Source: Pelomicrobium methylotrophicum
GTDB lineage: Bacteria > Pseudomonadota > Gammaproteobacteria > Burkholderiales > UBA6910
NCBI RefSeq assembly: GCF_008014345.1
Contig: NZ_VPFL01000017.1
Location: 1 to 64,000 of the forward strand
Direction: 5' to 3'
DNA length: 64,000 bases
Shown here: one piece after another, positions 39,197 through 50,331 of the stretch
Layout: each line of letters starts with the position of its first letter
Numbering within the stretch: the first letter of the stretch is position 1
The notes under the pieces: model-generated
Database searches by the model: none
What the model was told of the DNA's origin: nothing
Seen by the model: only the letters and a program-made list of their open reading frames with translations
Position numbers and translations under genes: made by a program

Positions 39197-40366
39197 ATGA
39201 ATGATCCCCAGTGGGGACGACGGGGCCGCCAGGGCCCGCCGGACTTGGACGAGCTTTGGCGCTCCGCGCAGGAGAAGCTCGCGGGTCTTTTCGGTGGTCG
39301 CCGCCGCCCCAATGGGGGGGGCGCTCCGCCGTCCGGCCCGGCCAAGGGCGGGATTGGCTTGCTGATCGGGCTGCTCCTGCTAGTGTGGCTCGCGAGCGGC
39401 TTCTACATCGTCGACGCGAGCCAGCGCGGCGTGGTGTTGCGCTTCGGCAAGTACGTGGAAACCACGCTGCCCGGCCCCCGCTGGCACCTCCCGTACCCCA
39501 TCGAGACGGTGGAAATCGTGAATCTCTCCCAAGTGCGCACGGTGGAGGTGGGCTATCGCAATGACGTGCGCAGCAAGGTGCTCAAGGAAGCGCTGATGCT
39601 CACCGACGATGAGAACATCGTCGACATCCAATTCGCTGTGCAATACATCCTGAAGAACCCCGAAGACTACCTGTTTAACAACCGTGGCCCCGAAGAGGCG
39701 GTCCGCCAGGTGGCAGAGACCGCGTTCCGGGAAGTGGTGGGCAAGAGCAAGATGGACTTTGTCCTTTACGAGGGCCGCGAGGAAGTGGCGGCCCGGGCCC
39801 ATAAGCTGATGCAGGACATTCTGGATCGTTACGGCACCGGCATCCAGATCAGCAAGGTGAACCTGCAGAATGCCCAGCCGCCGGAGCAAGTGCAGGATGC
39901 GTTCGACGATGCGGTGAAGGCGGGCCAGGACCGGGAACGCTTGATCAACGAGGGTTACGCCTATGCCAACGACGTGATCCCGAAGGCGCGCGGTACCGCT
40001 GCGCGGCTGCTGGAGGAAGCAGAAGCCTACCGGGCGCAAGTGATCGCACGTGCGGAAGGCGACGCGAACCGCTTCCGCCAGCTGCAGAGCGAATACGCCA
40101 AGGCGCCGGGCGTCACCCGCGAGCGCCTGTATCTGGATACCATGCAGCAGGTGCTCTCGAGCACGTCCAAGGTGCTGATCGACCAGAAAGGTGGAGGCAA
40201 CCTGCTCATGCTGCCGCTGGATAAGCTCCTGCAGATGAGTGGCGCGGGCGCCAGCGCGGAAGCGGCGGGGAGCGCGAAACCGTCCACGGTGCCGGAGCCC
40301 GCCGCAGAAGCCGGCGCGCGATCCCGCGATGCATTCCGCAGCCGGGAAAGGGAGACGCGGCCATGA
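39197..40366 (+). CDS. hflK: FtsH modulator HflK (SPFH family)
   Basis: Membrane-anchored band-7 protein, 389 residues. A Gly/Pro-rich cytoplasmic start, one helix (GIGLLIGLLLLVWLASGFYI), then the SPFH domain (DASQRGVVLRFGKY, GRDVV-like core, EAEAYRAQVIARAEGDANRF). With HflC it surrounds FtsH and limits its proteolysis. Overlaps hflC by 4 bp (ATGA). Confidence 0.95.
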   Translation: MNDPQWGRRGRQGPPDLDELWRSAQEKLAGLFGGRRRPNGGGAPPSGPAKGGIGLLIGLLLLVWLASGFYIVDASQRGVVLRFGKYVETTLPGPRWHLPYPIETVEIVNLSQVRTVEVGYRNDVRSKVLKEALMLTDDENIVDIQFAVQYILKNPEDYLFNNRGPEEAVRQVAETAFREVVGKSKMDFVLYEGREEVAARAHKLMQDILDRYGTGIQISKVNLQNAQPPEQVQDAFDDAVKAGQDRERLINEGYAYANDVIPKARGTAARLLEEAEAYRAQVIARAEGDANRFRQLQSEYAKAPGVTRERLYLDTMQQVLSSTSKVLIDQKGGGNLLMLPLDKLLQMSGAGASAEAAGSAKPSTVPEPAAEAGARSRDAFRSRERETRP

Positions 40367-41238
40367 GGAACCTGGGAACGCTGGTCGTCGGGGTCATTGT
40401 GGCGCTCATTGTGGGCAGCCTGTGCGTCTACACGGTGGACGAGCGGCAGAACGCGCTCGTCTTCCAGCTCGGCGAGGTGGTGAAGGTGACCAAGGAACCG
40501 GGGCTGTACTTCAAGCTGCCGCTGATCCAGAACGTGCGCTACTTCGACACCCGGATCCTGACCTTTGACACCCCCGATCCGGAGCGCTTCCTCACCTCCG
40601 AGAAGAAGAACGTGCTGGTGGACTACTTCGTCAAGTGGCGCATCATCGATCCGAAGCAGTATTACATCTCGGTGGCGGGTGACGAGCTGCGGGCCCAGAC
40701 GCGCCTGCAGCAGACCATCAACGACGGGCTGCGGGCGGAGTTCGGCAAGCGCACGGTACACGAGGTGGTCTCTGGCGAACGCGACAAGATCATGCAAATC
40801 CAGCAAGAGCGGGCCGACCAGGACGCGCGCAAGATCGGCATCCAGGTGGTGGACGTGCGGCTCAAGCGGGTCGACCTTCCCCAGGAGGTGAGCGATGCGG
40901 TGTACCGGCGGATGGAGGCCGAGCGCAAGCGGGTGGCCAACGAGTTGCGCGCCACCGGCGCGGCGGAAGCCGAGCGCATCCGGGCGGAAGCCGACAAGCA
41001 GCGCGAGGTCATCATCGCGGAGGCCTATCGCCAGGCTCAGCAGATCAAAGGCGAGGGCGACGCCAAAGCGGCGGCCATCTATGCCCGCGCGTTCGAGCGC
41101 GACCCCGAGTTCTACGCTTTCTATCGCAGCATGGAAGCCTACCGCCAAAGCCTGAGGAACAAGAGCGACCTGTTGCTGCTCGAGCCGAATTCGGACTTCT
41201 TCAAGTATTTGAAGAACCCCAACCGGAGCGGAAAATAA
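40363..41238 (+). CDS. hflC: FtsH modulator HflC (SPFH family)
   Basis: Partner of HflK, 291 residues, with an N-terminal helix (TLVVGVIVALIVGSLCVYTV), the SPFH core (VDERQNALVFQLGEVVKV, EKKNVLVDYFVKWRI) and the long coiled C-terminus. The ATGA overlap with hflK indicates coupled translation. DUF2065 gene follows, as in many proteobacteria. Confidence 0.95.
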   Translation: MRNLGTLVVGVIVALIVGSLCVYTVDERQNALVFQLGEVVKVTKEPGLYFKLPLIQNVRYFDTRILTFDTPDPERFLTSEKKNVLVDYFVKWRIIDPKQYYISVAGDELRAQTRLQQTINDGLRAEFGKRTVHEVVSGERDKIMQIQQERADQDARKIGIQVVDVRLKRVDLPQEVSDAVYRRMEAERKRVANELRATGAAEAERIRAEADKQREVIIAEAYRQAQQIKGEGDAKAAAIYARAFERDPEFYAFYRSMEAYRQSLRNKSDLLLLEPNSDFFKYLKNPNRSGK

Positions 41239-41280
41239 CCCTGGCTGCCGCCCGGTCGTGCCAGCGTCGTGGGGAGTGCT

Positions 41281-41469
41281 GTGCTCAGTAAGCTGTTGCT
41301 CGCCGTCGGGCTCATGCTGGTCCTGGAGGGCATCCTTCCCTTTCTCGCTCCCACCCTCTGGCGCGAGGCGTTCAGGAAGCTGACCGAGATGAGCGACGGA
41401 CAGATCCGCTTCATCGGCCTGTCCTCCATGCTGTGCGGCTTGCTGTTGCTCGCCCTCCTGACCCCCTAG
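41281..41469 (+). CDS. DUF2065 small membrane protein
   Basis: A 62-residue protein of two hydrophobic segments joined by WREAFRKLTEMSDGQIRFIG, matching DUF2065 proteins found after hflC. GTG 41281 has GGGGAG at 41271-41276. An alternative GTG at 41269 would add four residues. Function unknown; position hints at a link with HflKC. Confidence 0.82.
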   Translation: MLSKLLLAVGLMLVLEGILPFLAPTLWREAFRKLTEMSDGQIRFIGLSSMLCGLLLLALLTP

Positions 41470-41494
41470 CGACTGCGCGGCGGATCGCAGACCC

Positions 41495-44016
<2,522 letters not shown>

Positions 44017-44090
44017 AGGCCCGTCAGCGGGCCATCGTCGGATCAAACGGCTGAAACGGCACCGCGCCGGCCGGGCGCGCGCAGAAGAAG

Positions 44091-44179
44091 TGGTGCCGAG
44101 AAGAGGACTCGAACCTCCATGGGGTTGCCCCCGCTAGGACCTGAACCTAGTGCGTCTACCAATTCCGCCATCTCGGCAC
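44091..44179 (-). tRNA. tRNA-Leu, anticodon CAG
   Basis: The minus strand folds as a class II tRNA of 89 bases with encoded CCA: acceptor GTGCCGA paired with TCGGCAC, D-loop GGAATTGGTAGACGC, anticodon stem CTAGG/CCTAG with loop TTCAGGT, a long variable arm (CGGGGGCAACCCCAT) and T-loop GGTTCGAGTCC. It lies between purA and rnr, opposite in direction to both. Confidence 0.95.
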
Positions 44180-44228
44180 GGCTTGCAGCTTGGCTGCAAG
44201 GCCCATCATTCTAAAGGAACACTCGACA

Positions 44229-46442
44229 TTGTCAACGAAACCTCTCTCCATCCGCGCGTCGGATCCTCACCTGAAGGAAGAGAAAAGGAAGTACGCCCAT
44301 CCCATCCCCAGCCGTGCACTGATCCTCAAGCTCTTGCTGGAAGAAGGCGTGCCGGTGCCGCTTGAGCGCCTCGCCGAGCGGCTGGAGATTCAGCCCGAGG
44401 AATGGGAAGCTTTTGAGCGTCGGCTCGCCGCCATGGAGCGCGACGGCCAGATCATTCGCAATCGCAAAAATGCGATCTGCGTCGCCGGCAAGCTGGGTCT
44501 CATCAAGGGCACGGTGGAAGGACATCCCGACGGCTACGGCTTTGTGATTCCCGACGAGGGTGGAGGCGACTTGTTCCTGAGCCCGCGGGAGATGCGCAAA
44601 GTGCTTCATGGGGACCGGGTGATGGTGCGCGAAGTGGGCTTGGAGCGCCGCGGCCGACGCGAGGCCGCGGTGGTGGAGGTGCTGGAGCGCGCCAACCGGG
44701 AGGTCGTGGCCAAGCTCCATAGGGAGCGCGGCGTGCGTTACGCCGTGGCGGAGGACCGGCGCATCAGCCAGGACATTTTGATCCCCGAAGGCGAAGATCT
44801 GGGCGCCCGCCCCGGTCAGATCGTGGTGGTGGAGATCCTGGAGCAGCCGAGCGAAGCTACGCAGCCCATCGGGCGCGTGGTGGAGGTGCTCGGCAATGCC
44901 CTTGATCCGGGCATCGAAATCGAGATTGCGGTGCGTAAGTATCACCTTCCCCATGTCTTTCCGCCGGAGGTGGAGGAAGCGTGCAAGAATTTCCCGGACG
45001 GCGTGAGGCGTCACGAGCTGCGCGGCCGCCGCGACCTGCGGGAGTTGCCGCTGGTGACCATTGACGGGGAGACGGCGCGAGACTTTGACGACGCCGTGTT
45101 CTGCCGCCGGGAGGGCAAAGGCTTTCGGCTGTGGGTGGCCATTGCTGACGTGAGCCACTACGTCAGGCACGGCGATGTGCTGGATCTGGAGGCCCGCAAA
45201 CGGGGGAACTCGGTGTATTTCCCGCGTCGAGTGATCCCCATGCTGCCGGAAGTATTGTCCAATCACCTGTGCTCGCTTAACCCTCAAGTGGATCGCCTGT
45301 GCATGGCGTGCGAGATGGAGGTGAGCGCCAAAGGCGATATCCTCAATTACGCCTTCTACCCGGCGGTGATGCATTCCCGTGCGCGGCTCACTTATACGAC
45401 GGTGGCCGCCGCGCTGGAGGATCCGCAAGGCGAGGAGGCGCGCGCGCTGGGCCCGTTGCTGCCCCATCTGCAGGAACTCTACCGCCTCTACAAGGTCCTG
45501 GCGGCGGCCCGGCACCGCCGCGGCGCCATTGATTTCGAGACCATCGAGACCCGCATCATTTTCAACGACGAAGGCCGCATCGAGCGCATCGTGCCCGAGC
45601 AGAGAAACGACGCGCACCGGCTGATCGAGGAATGCATGCTGGCGGCCAACGTATGCGCTTCGGACTTTCTCGACAACCACGGCCACCCCATGCTGTACCG
45701 GGTGCACGAGGGCCCGACGCCGGAGAAGCTCGAGGCGTTGCGCGACTTCCTGCGGGAGTTTGGATTGAGCCTGGGCGGCGGTGACGCGCCCCAGGCCAAA
45801 GACTACGCGCGGCTGCTGCAGAAAGTCCGCGGGCGGCCCGACGCGGGACTGCTGCAGACTGTGATGCTGCGCTCCCTGCAACAGGCCGTCTACAGTCCCA
45901 AGAACGCCGGGCACTTCGGGCTCGCGTACGAGCGCTATACTCATTTCACCTCGCCCATCCGGCGCTACGCCGACCTCCTGATCCACCGGGCCATCAAAGC
46001 GGTGCTCAAGGGGCGGCGCTACTCCCCGGGCAACTGGGTGGAGATCGGCCGCCACGTGTCGTTTACCGAACGGCGCGCGGACGAGGCCACCCGCGACGTG
46101 GAGAACTGGCTCAAGTGCTACTACATGAAAGACCGCGTGGGCGAAACGTTCGAGGGCACGGTGAGCGCGGTGACCAGCTTCGGGCTGTTCGTCTCGCTGG
46201 ACAACGTTTACGTGGAGGGGTTGGTCCATATCTCCGAGTTGGGCAATGACTACTTCCACTACGATCCCGTGCGGCACCAACTGCTCGGCGAGCGCACAGG
46301 CCGCCGGTTCCGGCTGGCGGATCGGGTTCGGGTGCGCGTTGCCCAGGTGGATCTGGAAACGAGCCGCATCGACTTCGTGCTGGCCGAGGACGCGGGCGAA
46401 GCGCAGAAGAAGCCTCCCCTGCGGCGCAGCCGCCGGGCTTGA
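44229..46442 (+). CDS. rnr: Ribonuclease R
   Basis: 3'-5' exoribonuclease of 737 residues able to degrade structured RNA. N-terminal winged helix (RALILKLLLEEGVPVPLERL), cold-shock domains (GTVEGHPDGYGFVIPDEGGG), the RNB core DGETARDFDDAVF with catalytic Asp residues, FTSPIRRYADLLIHRAI and a C-terminal S1 domain (GTVSAVTSFGLFVSLDNVYV). TTG 44229 is taken as start, with AAGGA at 44214; the frame runs further up into the tRNA, which rules out an earlier start. The basic tail is short. rlmB follows after 4 bp. Confidence 0.94.
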   Translation: MSTKPLSIRASDPHLKEEKRKYAHPIPSRALILKLLLEEGVPVPLERLAERLEIQPEEWEAFERRLAAMERDGQIIRNRKNAICVAGKLGLIKGTVEGHPDGYGFVIPDEGGGDLFLSPREMRKVLHGDRVMVREVGLERRGRREAAVVEVLERANREVVAKLHRERGVRYAVAEDRRISQDILIPEGEDLGARPGQIVVVEILEQPSEATQPIGRVVEVLGNALDPGIEIEIAVRKYHLPHVFPPEVEEACKNFPDGVRRHELRGRRDLRELPLVTIDGETARDFDDAVFCRREGKGFRLWVAIADVSHYVRHGDVLDLEARKRGNSVYFPRRVIPMLPEVLSNHLCSLNPQVDRLCMACEMEVSAKGDILNYAFYPAVMHSRARLTYTTVAAALEDPQGEEARALGPLLPHLQELYRLYKVLAAARHRRGAIDFETIETRIIFNDEGRIERIVPEQRNDAHRLIEECMLAANVCASDFLDNHGHPMLYRVHEGPTPEKLEALRDFLREFGLSLGGGDAPQAKDYARLLQKVRGRPDAGLLQTVMLRSLQQAVYSPKNAGHFGLAYERYTHFTSPIRRYADLLIHRAIKAVLKGRRYSPGNWVEIGRHVSFTERRADEATRDVENWLKCYYMKDRVGETFEGTVSAVTSFGLFVSLDNVYVEGLVHISELGNDYFHYDPVRHQLLGERTGRRFRLADRVRVRVAQVDLETSRIDFVLAEDAGEAQKKPPLRRSRRA

Positions 46443-46446
46443 GGCG

Positions 46447-47196
46447 ATGGCGCAAGCGCTCGTCTACGGGTTCCATGCAGTGCTGAGCCGCCTGAGGCGG
46501 GACCCCGCAAGCGTGCTGACGCTGTACGCGGAGGCAGGGCGCGACGATCGGCGGATGCGGGAGCTTTTGGCCGCCGCCGAAACGGCCCGTGTGCGGGTGC
46601 TGCGGGTGGAGCGCGCCCGGCTGGACGGCCTCACCGGCGGGGCTGTGCACCAGGGGGTCGTGGCCCAGGTCCTCCCACCGTCGGCGAAGGCTTCCCTGGA
46701 AGAGGTGCTGGAAGGATTGACAGAGCCTCCGTTGCTGCTCGTGCTGGACGGCGTCCAGGACCCCCACAACCTGGGCGCCTGCTTCCGCGTGGCCGACGCC
46801 TTCGGTGTCCACGCTATTGTGGCGCCCAAGGACCGGGCGGTGGGCTTGACGCCCACGGTGCTCAAGGTGGCGAGCGGTGCTGCTGAAACGGTCCCGTTCG
46901 TGACGGTGACGAACCTGGCCCGCACCCTGGAGGCTCTCAAGGCGCGGCAGGTGTGGATTTGGGGGGCGGATCCCGGGGGAGCGCGCCTGCCTTCGGAGCT
47001 TCCGCTGGAGGCGGGCGCGGCCTGGGTCCTCGGGGCGGAGGGCCGAGGTTTGCGGCGGCTCACTCGGGAAGGATGCGATGGCCTGGTGCGCATCCCGACG
47101 CGGGGGCAAGTGGAGAGCCTCAACGTGGCGGTGGCGGCCGGCATCTGCCTGTATGAGACCCACATGCGCCGCGCGAGCGGCAGCGGGCGTAGCTAA
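46447..47196 (+). CDS. rlmB: 23S rRNA (G2251-2'-O)-methyltransferase
   Basis: SPOUT methyltransferase of 249 residues. Substrate-binding start YGFHAVLSRLRRDP, then the knot motifs LDGVQDPHNLGACFRVADAF, VLGAEGRGLRRLTRE and IPTRGQVESLNVAVAAGI. The start is 4 bp after rnr with GAGG upstream, the usual rnr-rlmB pair. Confidence 0.95.
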   Translation: MAQALVYGFHAVLSRLRRDPASVLTLYAEAGRDDRRMRELLAAAETARVRVLRVERARLDGLTGGAVHQGVVAQVLPPSAKASLEEVLEGLTEPPLLLVLDGVQDPHNLGACFRVADAFGVHAIVAPKDRAVGLTPTVLKVASGAAETVPFVTVTNLARTLEALKARQVWIWGADPGGARLPSELPLEAGAAWVLGAEGRGLRRLTREGCDGLVRIPTRGQVESLNVAVAAGICLYETHMRRASGSGRS

Positions 47197-47200
47197 CGCC

Positions 47201-47229
47201 TTGATCGGGAGAAAAAACCTCCGTATAAT
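47201..47229 (+). promoter_or_regulatory. Sigma70-type promoter of the rpsF operon
   Basis: TTGATC at 47201-47206 and a perfect TATAAT at 47224-47229 with 17 bp between, 67 bp before rpsF and just past the end of rlmB. Best promoter match in the window. Confidence 0.8.
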
Positions 47230-47295
47230 GCCCCGCCTTTGAAACCTTGCTCCACCGGTTTCGCATTCCGGGGGGCTGACCCACAAGGAGCTTCA

Positions 47296-47685
47296 ATGCG
47301 ACATTACGAAATCGTGTTCATCGTTCACCCTGATCAGAGCGAGCAGGTGCCCGCTATGATCGAGCGGTACAAGAACATGGTGACTTCCCGGGGCGGCAAG
47401 ATCCACCGCCTGGAGGACTGGGGGCGCCGTCAGCTGGCCTATCCGATCGAGAAGGTGCACAAGGCGCACTACGTGCTCATGAACGTGGAGTGCGACCAGG
47501 AGGCGCTGGACGAGTTGGTGCACAGCTTCAAGTTCAGCGACGCGGTGCTGCGCCACCTGGTGGTGAGGATGCGGGAGGCAGTCACCACCCCTTCGCCCAT
47601 GATGAAGGACGAAAAGGCTCGCAGCGTGGTGCCTGCCCAGGAGGAAGAGGCCAAGCCGGCATCGGCTGAGGAGAGCACCGCCTGA
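47296..47685 (+). CDS. rpsF: 30S ribosomal protein S6
   Basis: 129 residues, starting [20 protein letters not shown], with the central [19 protein letters not shown] that contacts S18, and an acidic Ala/Glu-rich tail. AAGGAG lies about 6 bp before ATG 47296. First gene of the operon rpsF-priB-rpsR-rplI. Confidence 0.97.
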   Translation: MRHYEIVFIVHPDQSEQVPAMIERYKNMVTSRGGKIHRLEDWGRRQLAYPIEKVHKAHYVLMNVECDQEALDELVHSFKFSDAVLRHLVVRMREAVTTPSPMMKDEKARSVVPAQEEEAKPASAEESTA

Positions 47686-47691
47686 ACGGCT

Positions 47692-47988
47692 GTGAATCGG
47701 GTGCTGCTTTCAGGACGCACGGCCGCCTTGTCCCCGCTGCGGCGCACGCCCGCCGGGATTCCGGTTCTCGACTTCCGCATCCGCCACGGCTCCGAGCAGA
47801 TGGAGGCCGGCCACGTGCGGAGGGTCGAGGGCGAAGTCGAGGCTGTCTGCGTCGGTCCCCTGGCCGAGACCATCGCGGCTGCGGGGCAGGGAAGCGGCGC
47901 GCGGTTCGGTGGATTTCTCGCCAATCGCCGGCAAGGCAGCTCCCAAGTGGTGTTGCATGTCACCGAGTTCGAACTTTTGAAGGACTAA
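47692..47988 (+). CDS. priB: Primosomal replication protein N (PriB)
   Basis: Single-strand-DNA-binding OB-fold protein of 98 residues for replication restart: [29 protein letters not shown] and the end [14 protein letters not shown]. The start is GTG 47692, 6 bp after rpsF. Its place between the genes of S6 and S18 is diagnostic in beta/gamma-proteobacteria. Confidence 0.92.
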   Translation: MNRVLLSGRTAALSPLRRTPAGIPVLDFRIRHGSEQMEAGHVRRVEGEVEAVCVGPLAETIAAAGQGSGARFGGFLANRRQGSSQVVLHVTEFELLKD

Positions 47989-47992
47989 AGCC

Positions 47993-48271
47993 ATGGCACG
48001 TCCCACACCTTCAGGAAAAAGCAAGAGCAGCTCGCGCCGTGAAAGCTCGCGAGCCCTGTTTCGCCGGCGCAAGTTCTGCCGTTTCACGGCTGAAGGCGTC
48101 AAGGAGATTGACTACAAGGATATCGAGACGCTGAAGGATTTCATCAGCGATACCGGCAAGATCATTCCTGCCCGGATCACCGGCACCAAGGCCCGCTACC
48201 AGCGCCAGCTGTCGGTCGCCATCAAGCGAGCCCGCTTCCTGGCGCTTCTTCCATACACCGACCTGCACTGA
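47993..48271 (+). CDS. rpsR: 30S ribosomal protein S18
   Basis: 92 residues with the core [39 protein letters not shown] and [20 protein letters not shown]. The Ser/Lys-rich start is slightly longer than in E. coli. Lies 4 bp after priB. Confidence 0.97.
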   Translation: MARPTPSGKSKSSSRRESSRALFRRRKFCRFTAEGVKEIDYKDIETLKDFISDTGKIIPARITGTKARYQRQLSVAIKRARFLALLPYTDLH

Positions 48272-48283
48272 AGGGGCGAGCCC

Positions 48284-48733
48284 ATGCAAGTGATTCTGCT
48301 GGAGAAAGTGGCGAACCTGGGCGGGCTGGGCGACGTCGTGAAGGTGAAGAACGGCTACGCTCGCAACTACCTCATTCCCACGGGCAAGGCCAAGCGGGCA
48401 ACGCCCGAGAATCTGGCGCAGTTCGAGGCGCAACGGGCAGAGCTGGAGCGGGCCCAGGCCGAAGCCATGGCCAAGGCTCAGGAGCAGGCCGCCCGGCTCG
48501 AGGGACTGCAAATCCAGGTTACCCAGAAAGCCGGTGTGGACGGCAAGCTCTTTGGCTCGGTGACCAACGTGGATGTGCGCGATGCCCTCAAGGCCAAGGG
48601 ATTCGAGGTGCCCAAGGCTGCCATCCGCATGCCCCACGGCCCGATCAAGCGCATCGGCGAGCATCCTGTTTCGCTGGTGCTGCATACCGACGTGGTGGCC
48701 CATATCACCGTGTCAGTGGTTCCCGAGACCTGA
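48284..48733 (+). CDS. rplI: 50S ribosomal protein L9
   Basis: 149 residues: [20 protein letters not shown] and [20 protein letters not shown], a long connecting helix and a C-terminal domain ([34 protein letters not shown]). Last gene of the operon; a terminator follows 20 bp later. Confidence 0.97.
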   Translation: MQVILLEKVANLGGLGDVVKVKNGYARNYLIPTGKAKRATPENLAQFEAQRAELERAQAEAMAKAQEQAARLEGLQIQVTQKAGVDGKLFGSVTNVDVRDALKAKGFEVPKAAIRMPHGPIKRIGEHPVSLVLHTDVVAHITVSVVPET

Positions 48734-48752
48734 GAAATCGCCACGGTCAGAC

Positions 48753-48780
48753 AAAAAAGGGCTGGTGACAGCCCTTTTTT
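48753..48780 (+). terminator. Intrinsic terminator after rplI
   Basis: Stem GGGCTG/CAGCCC with a GTGA loop, flanked by six A and six T, then GTTTT. A strong, partly bidirectional terminator closing the rpsF operon. Confidence 0.92.
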
Positions 48781-48781
48781 G

Positions 48782-48810
48782 TTTTACGCGCCCCTGCTGG
48801 GGAGTAAAAT
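48782..48810 (+). promoter_or_regulatory. Candidate sigma70 promoter of dnaB
   Basis: TTTTAC at 48782-48787 and TAAAAT at 48805-48810 with 17 bp between, directly after the rplI terminator and 58 bp before dnaB. Confidence 0.5.
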
Positions 48811-48867
48811 CATCGGCGTCGTTTTTGCTGCCCGTTGCGCTTAACAACGTTTCACCTTCGGCGATCC

Positions 48868-50256
48868 ATGGCCCAGGTTGCACCGACGCTCGCTCACGAC
48901 ACCAAGCTCGACCTGCTCAAGCTTCCTCCCCACTCCGTGGAAGCGGAACAATCGGTGCTCGGAGGCATCCTTCTCGACAATACGGCCTGGGATAAGATCG
49001 CGGACCTCGTCACCGAGAGCGATTTCTACCGCCAGGATCATCGGCTTATTTTTCACCACGCAGGCCTGCTGATCGAGGCCGGGAAGCCGGCGGACGTCAT
49101 CACGGTCGCCGAGTCGCTCAAGAGCGCAGGCGAGCTGGAGGCAGTGGGGGGGCTGGCCTACCTGGGATCGCTCGCGCAGAACACCCCCTCGGCGGCCAAC
49201 ATCCGGCGCTACGCCGAGATCGTGCGCGAACGCTCCGTGCTCAGGAAACTCGCCGAGGCTGGCGCGGAGATCGCGGAAGCCGCCTACAACCCGCTGGGGC
49301 GGAGCGCCGAAGAGTTGCTGGACGCTGCCGAGCAGAAGGTCTTCACCATCGCGGAGGCGGGAGCGCGGGGGCGCCAGGGTTTTCTCGACATGCAGCCTCT
49401 GCTCAAGCAGGTGGTGGAACGCATCGAGCTGCTCTACAGCAACCCCAGCGACGTCACGGGAATCGCCACCGGGTTCACCGACCTGGACCGCCTGACTTCC
49501 GGACTTCAGCCTGGGGACCTGGTGATCATCGCGGGCCGCCCCAGCATGGGGAAGACGTCGTTTGCGCTCAATATCGCCGAGCATGTGGCGCTGGAGCTCA
49601 AGAAGCCGGTGGCGGTGTTCAGCATGGAGATGGGCGGCTCCCAGCTGGCCCTGCGCCTGCTGGGCTCGGTCGGGCGCCTGGACCAGCACAAAGTGCGCAC
49701 TGGCCGTCTTAACGATGAGGACTGGCCCAAGCTCACCCACGCTCTCGGCAAGCTCAACGAGGCGCCGATCTACATCGATGAGACGCCGGGGCTGAATGCG
49801 CTGGAGGTTCGCGCCCGGGCGCGGCGCCTGCACCGCCAGCATGGGGGGTTGGGTCTGGTGGTCATCGATTACCTGCAGCTCATGTCGGCCCACTCGGCGT
49901 CGCGCTCGGAGAACCGGGCCACCGAGATCTCGGAGATTTCCCGCGCCCTCAAAGGGCTCGCCAAGGAGCTGAACGTCCCGGTGGTTGCGCTGTCGCAGCT
50001 TAACCGCAGCCTGGAATCGCGCACCGACAAGCGCCCCATGATGTCGGACCTGCGCGAATCGGGCGCCATCGAACAGGATGCGGATCTCATCCTCTTCATC
50101 TATCGCGAGGAGGTCTACAACAAGGACACCCCGAAGGCCGGCATCGCGGAGATCATCATCGGCAAGCAGCGCAACGGTCCCATTGGCACCGTGGAGCTTA
50201 CTTTCCTCAAGGAATTCACCCGGTTTGAAAATTTTGCTGACCCATCACGCTATTGA
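48868..50256 (+). CDS. dnaB: Replicative DNA helicase DnaB
   Basis: Hexameric fork helicase, 462 residues. N-terminal domain (LKLPPHSVEAEQSVLGGILL), linker, then the RecA-like domain with Walker A GRPSMGKTSF, Walker B VVIDYLQLM and SDLRESGAIEQDADLILFIY. No intein. ATG 48868 starts the conserved protein but lacks a clear ribosome site. The stop codon lies within a 10-bp inverted repeat. Confidence 0.96.
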   Translation: MAQVAPTLAHDTKLDLLKLPPHSVEAEQSVLGGILLDNTAWDKIADLVTESDFYRQDHRLIFHHAGLLIEAGKPADVITVAESLKSAGELEAVGGLAYLGSLAQNTPSAANIRRYAEIVRERSVLRKLAEAGAEIAEAAYNPLGRSAEELLDAAEQKVFTIAEAGARGRQGFLDMQPLLKQVVERIELLYSNPSDVTGIATGFTDLDRLTSGLQPGDLVIIAGRPSMGKTSFALNIAEHVALELKKPVAVFSMEMGGSQLALRLLGSVGRLDQHKVRTGRLNDEDWPKLTHALGKLNEAPIYIDETPGLNALEVRARARRLHRQHGGLGLVVIDYLQLMSAHSASRSENRATEISEISRALKGLAKELNVPVVALSQLNRSLESRTDKRPMMSDLRESGAIEQDADLILFIYREEVYNKDTPKAGIAEIIIGKQRNGPIGTVELTFLKEFTRFENFADPSRY

Positions 50257-50300
50257 TGGGTCAGACAATTCCTGCGCAGGCTAACCTGCGGAGCAGGTTA
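50238..50300 (+). repeat. Stacked inverted repeats at the dnaB-phoH junction
   Basis: Perfect stem TGACCCATCA/TGATGGGTCA (50238-50263, 6-base loop) includes the dnaB stop codon. Then the palindrome CCTGCGCAGG (50271-50280) and TAACCTGC/GCAGGTTA with a 3-base loop (50282-50300). No T-run follows, so a classical terminator is not certain; they may end convergent transcripts or protect 3' ends. Confidence 0.65.
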
Positions 50301-50331
50301 CGCCGGAGCTAAAACTTCGCTCCCATCCCTC

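Noticed and set aside
44018-44033. Terminator after purA
   Set aside because: GGCCCG/CGGGCC hairpin is perfect but no T-run follows, so it is not called as an intrinsic terminator.
44232-46280. Minus-strand open frame of 682 codons opposite rnr
   Set aside because: Mirrors rnr codon periodicity; no recognisable domain, no ribosome site.
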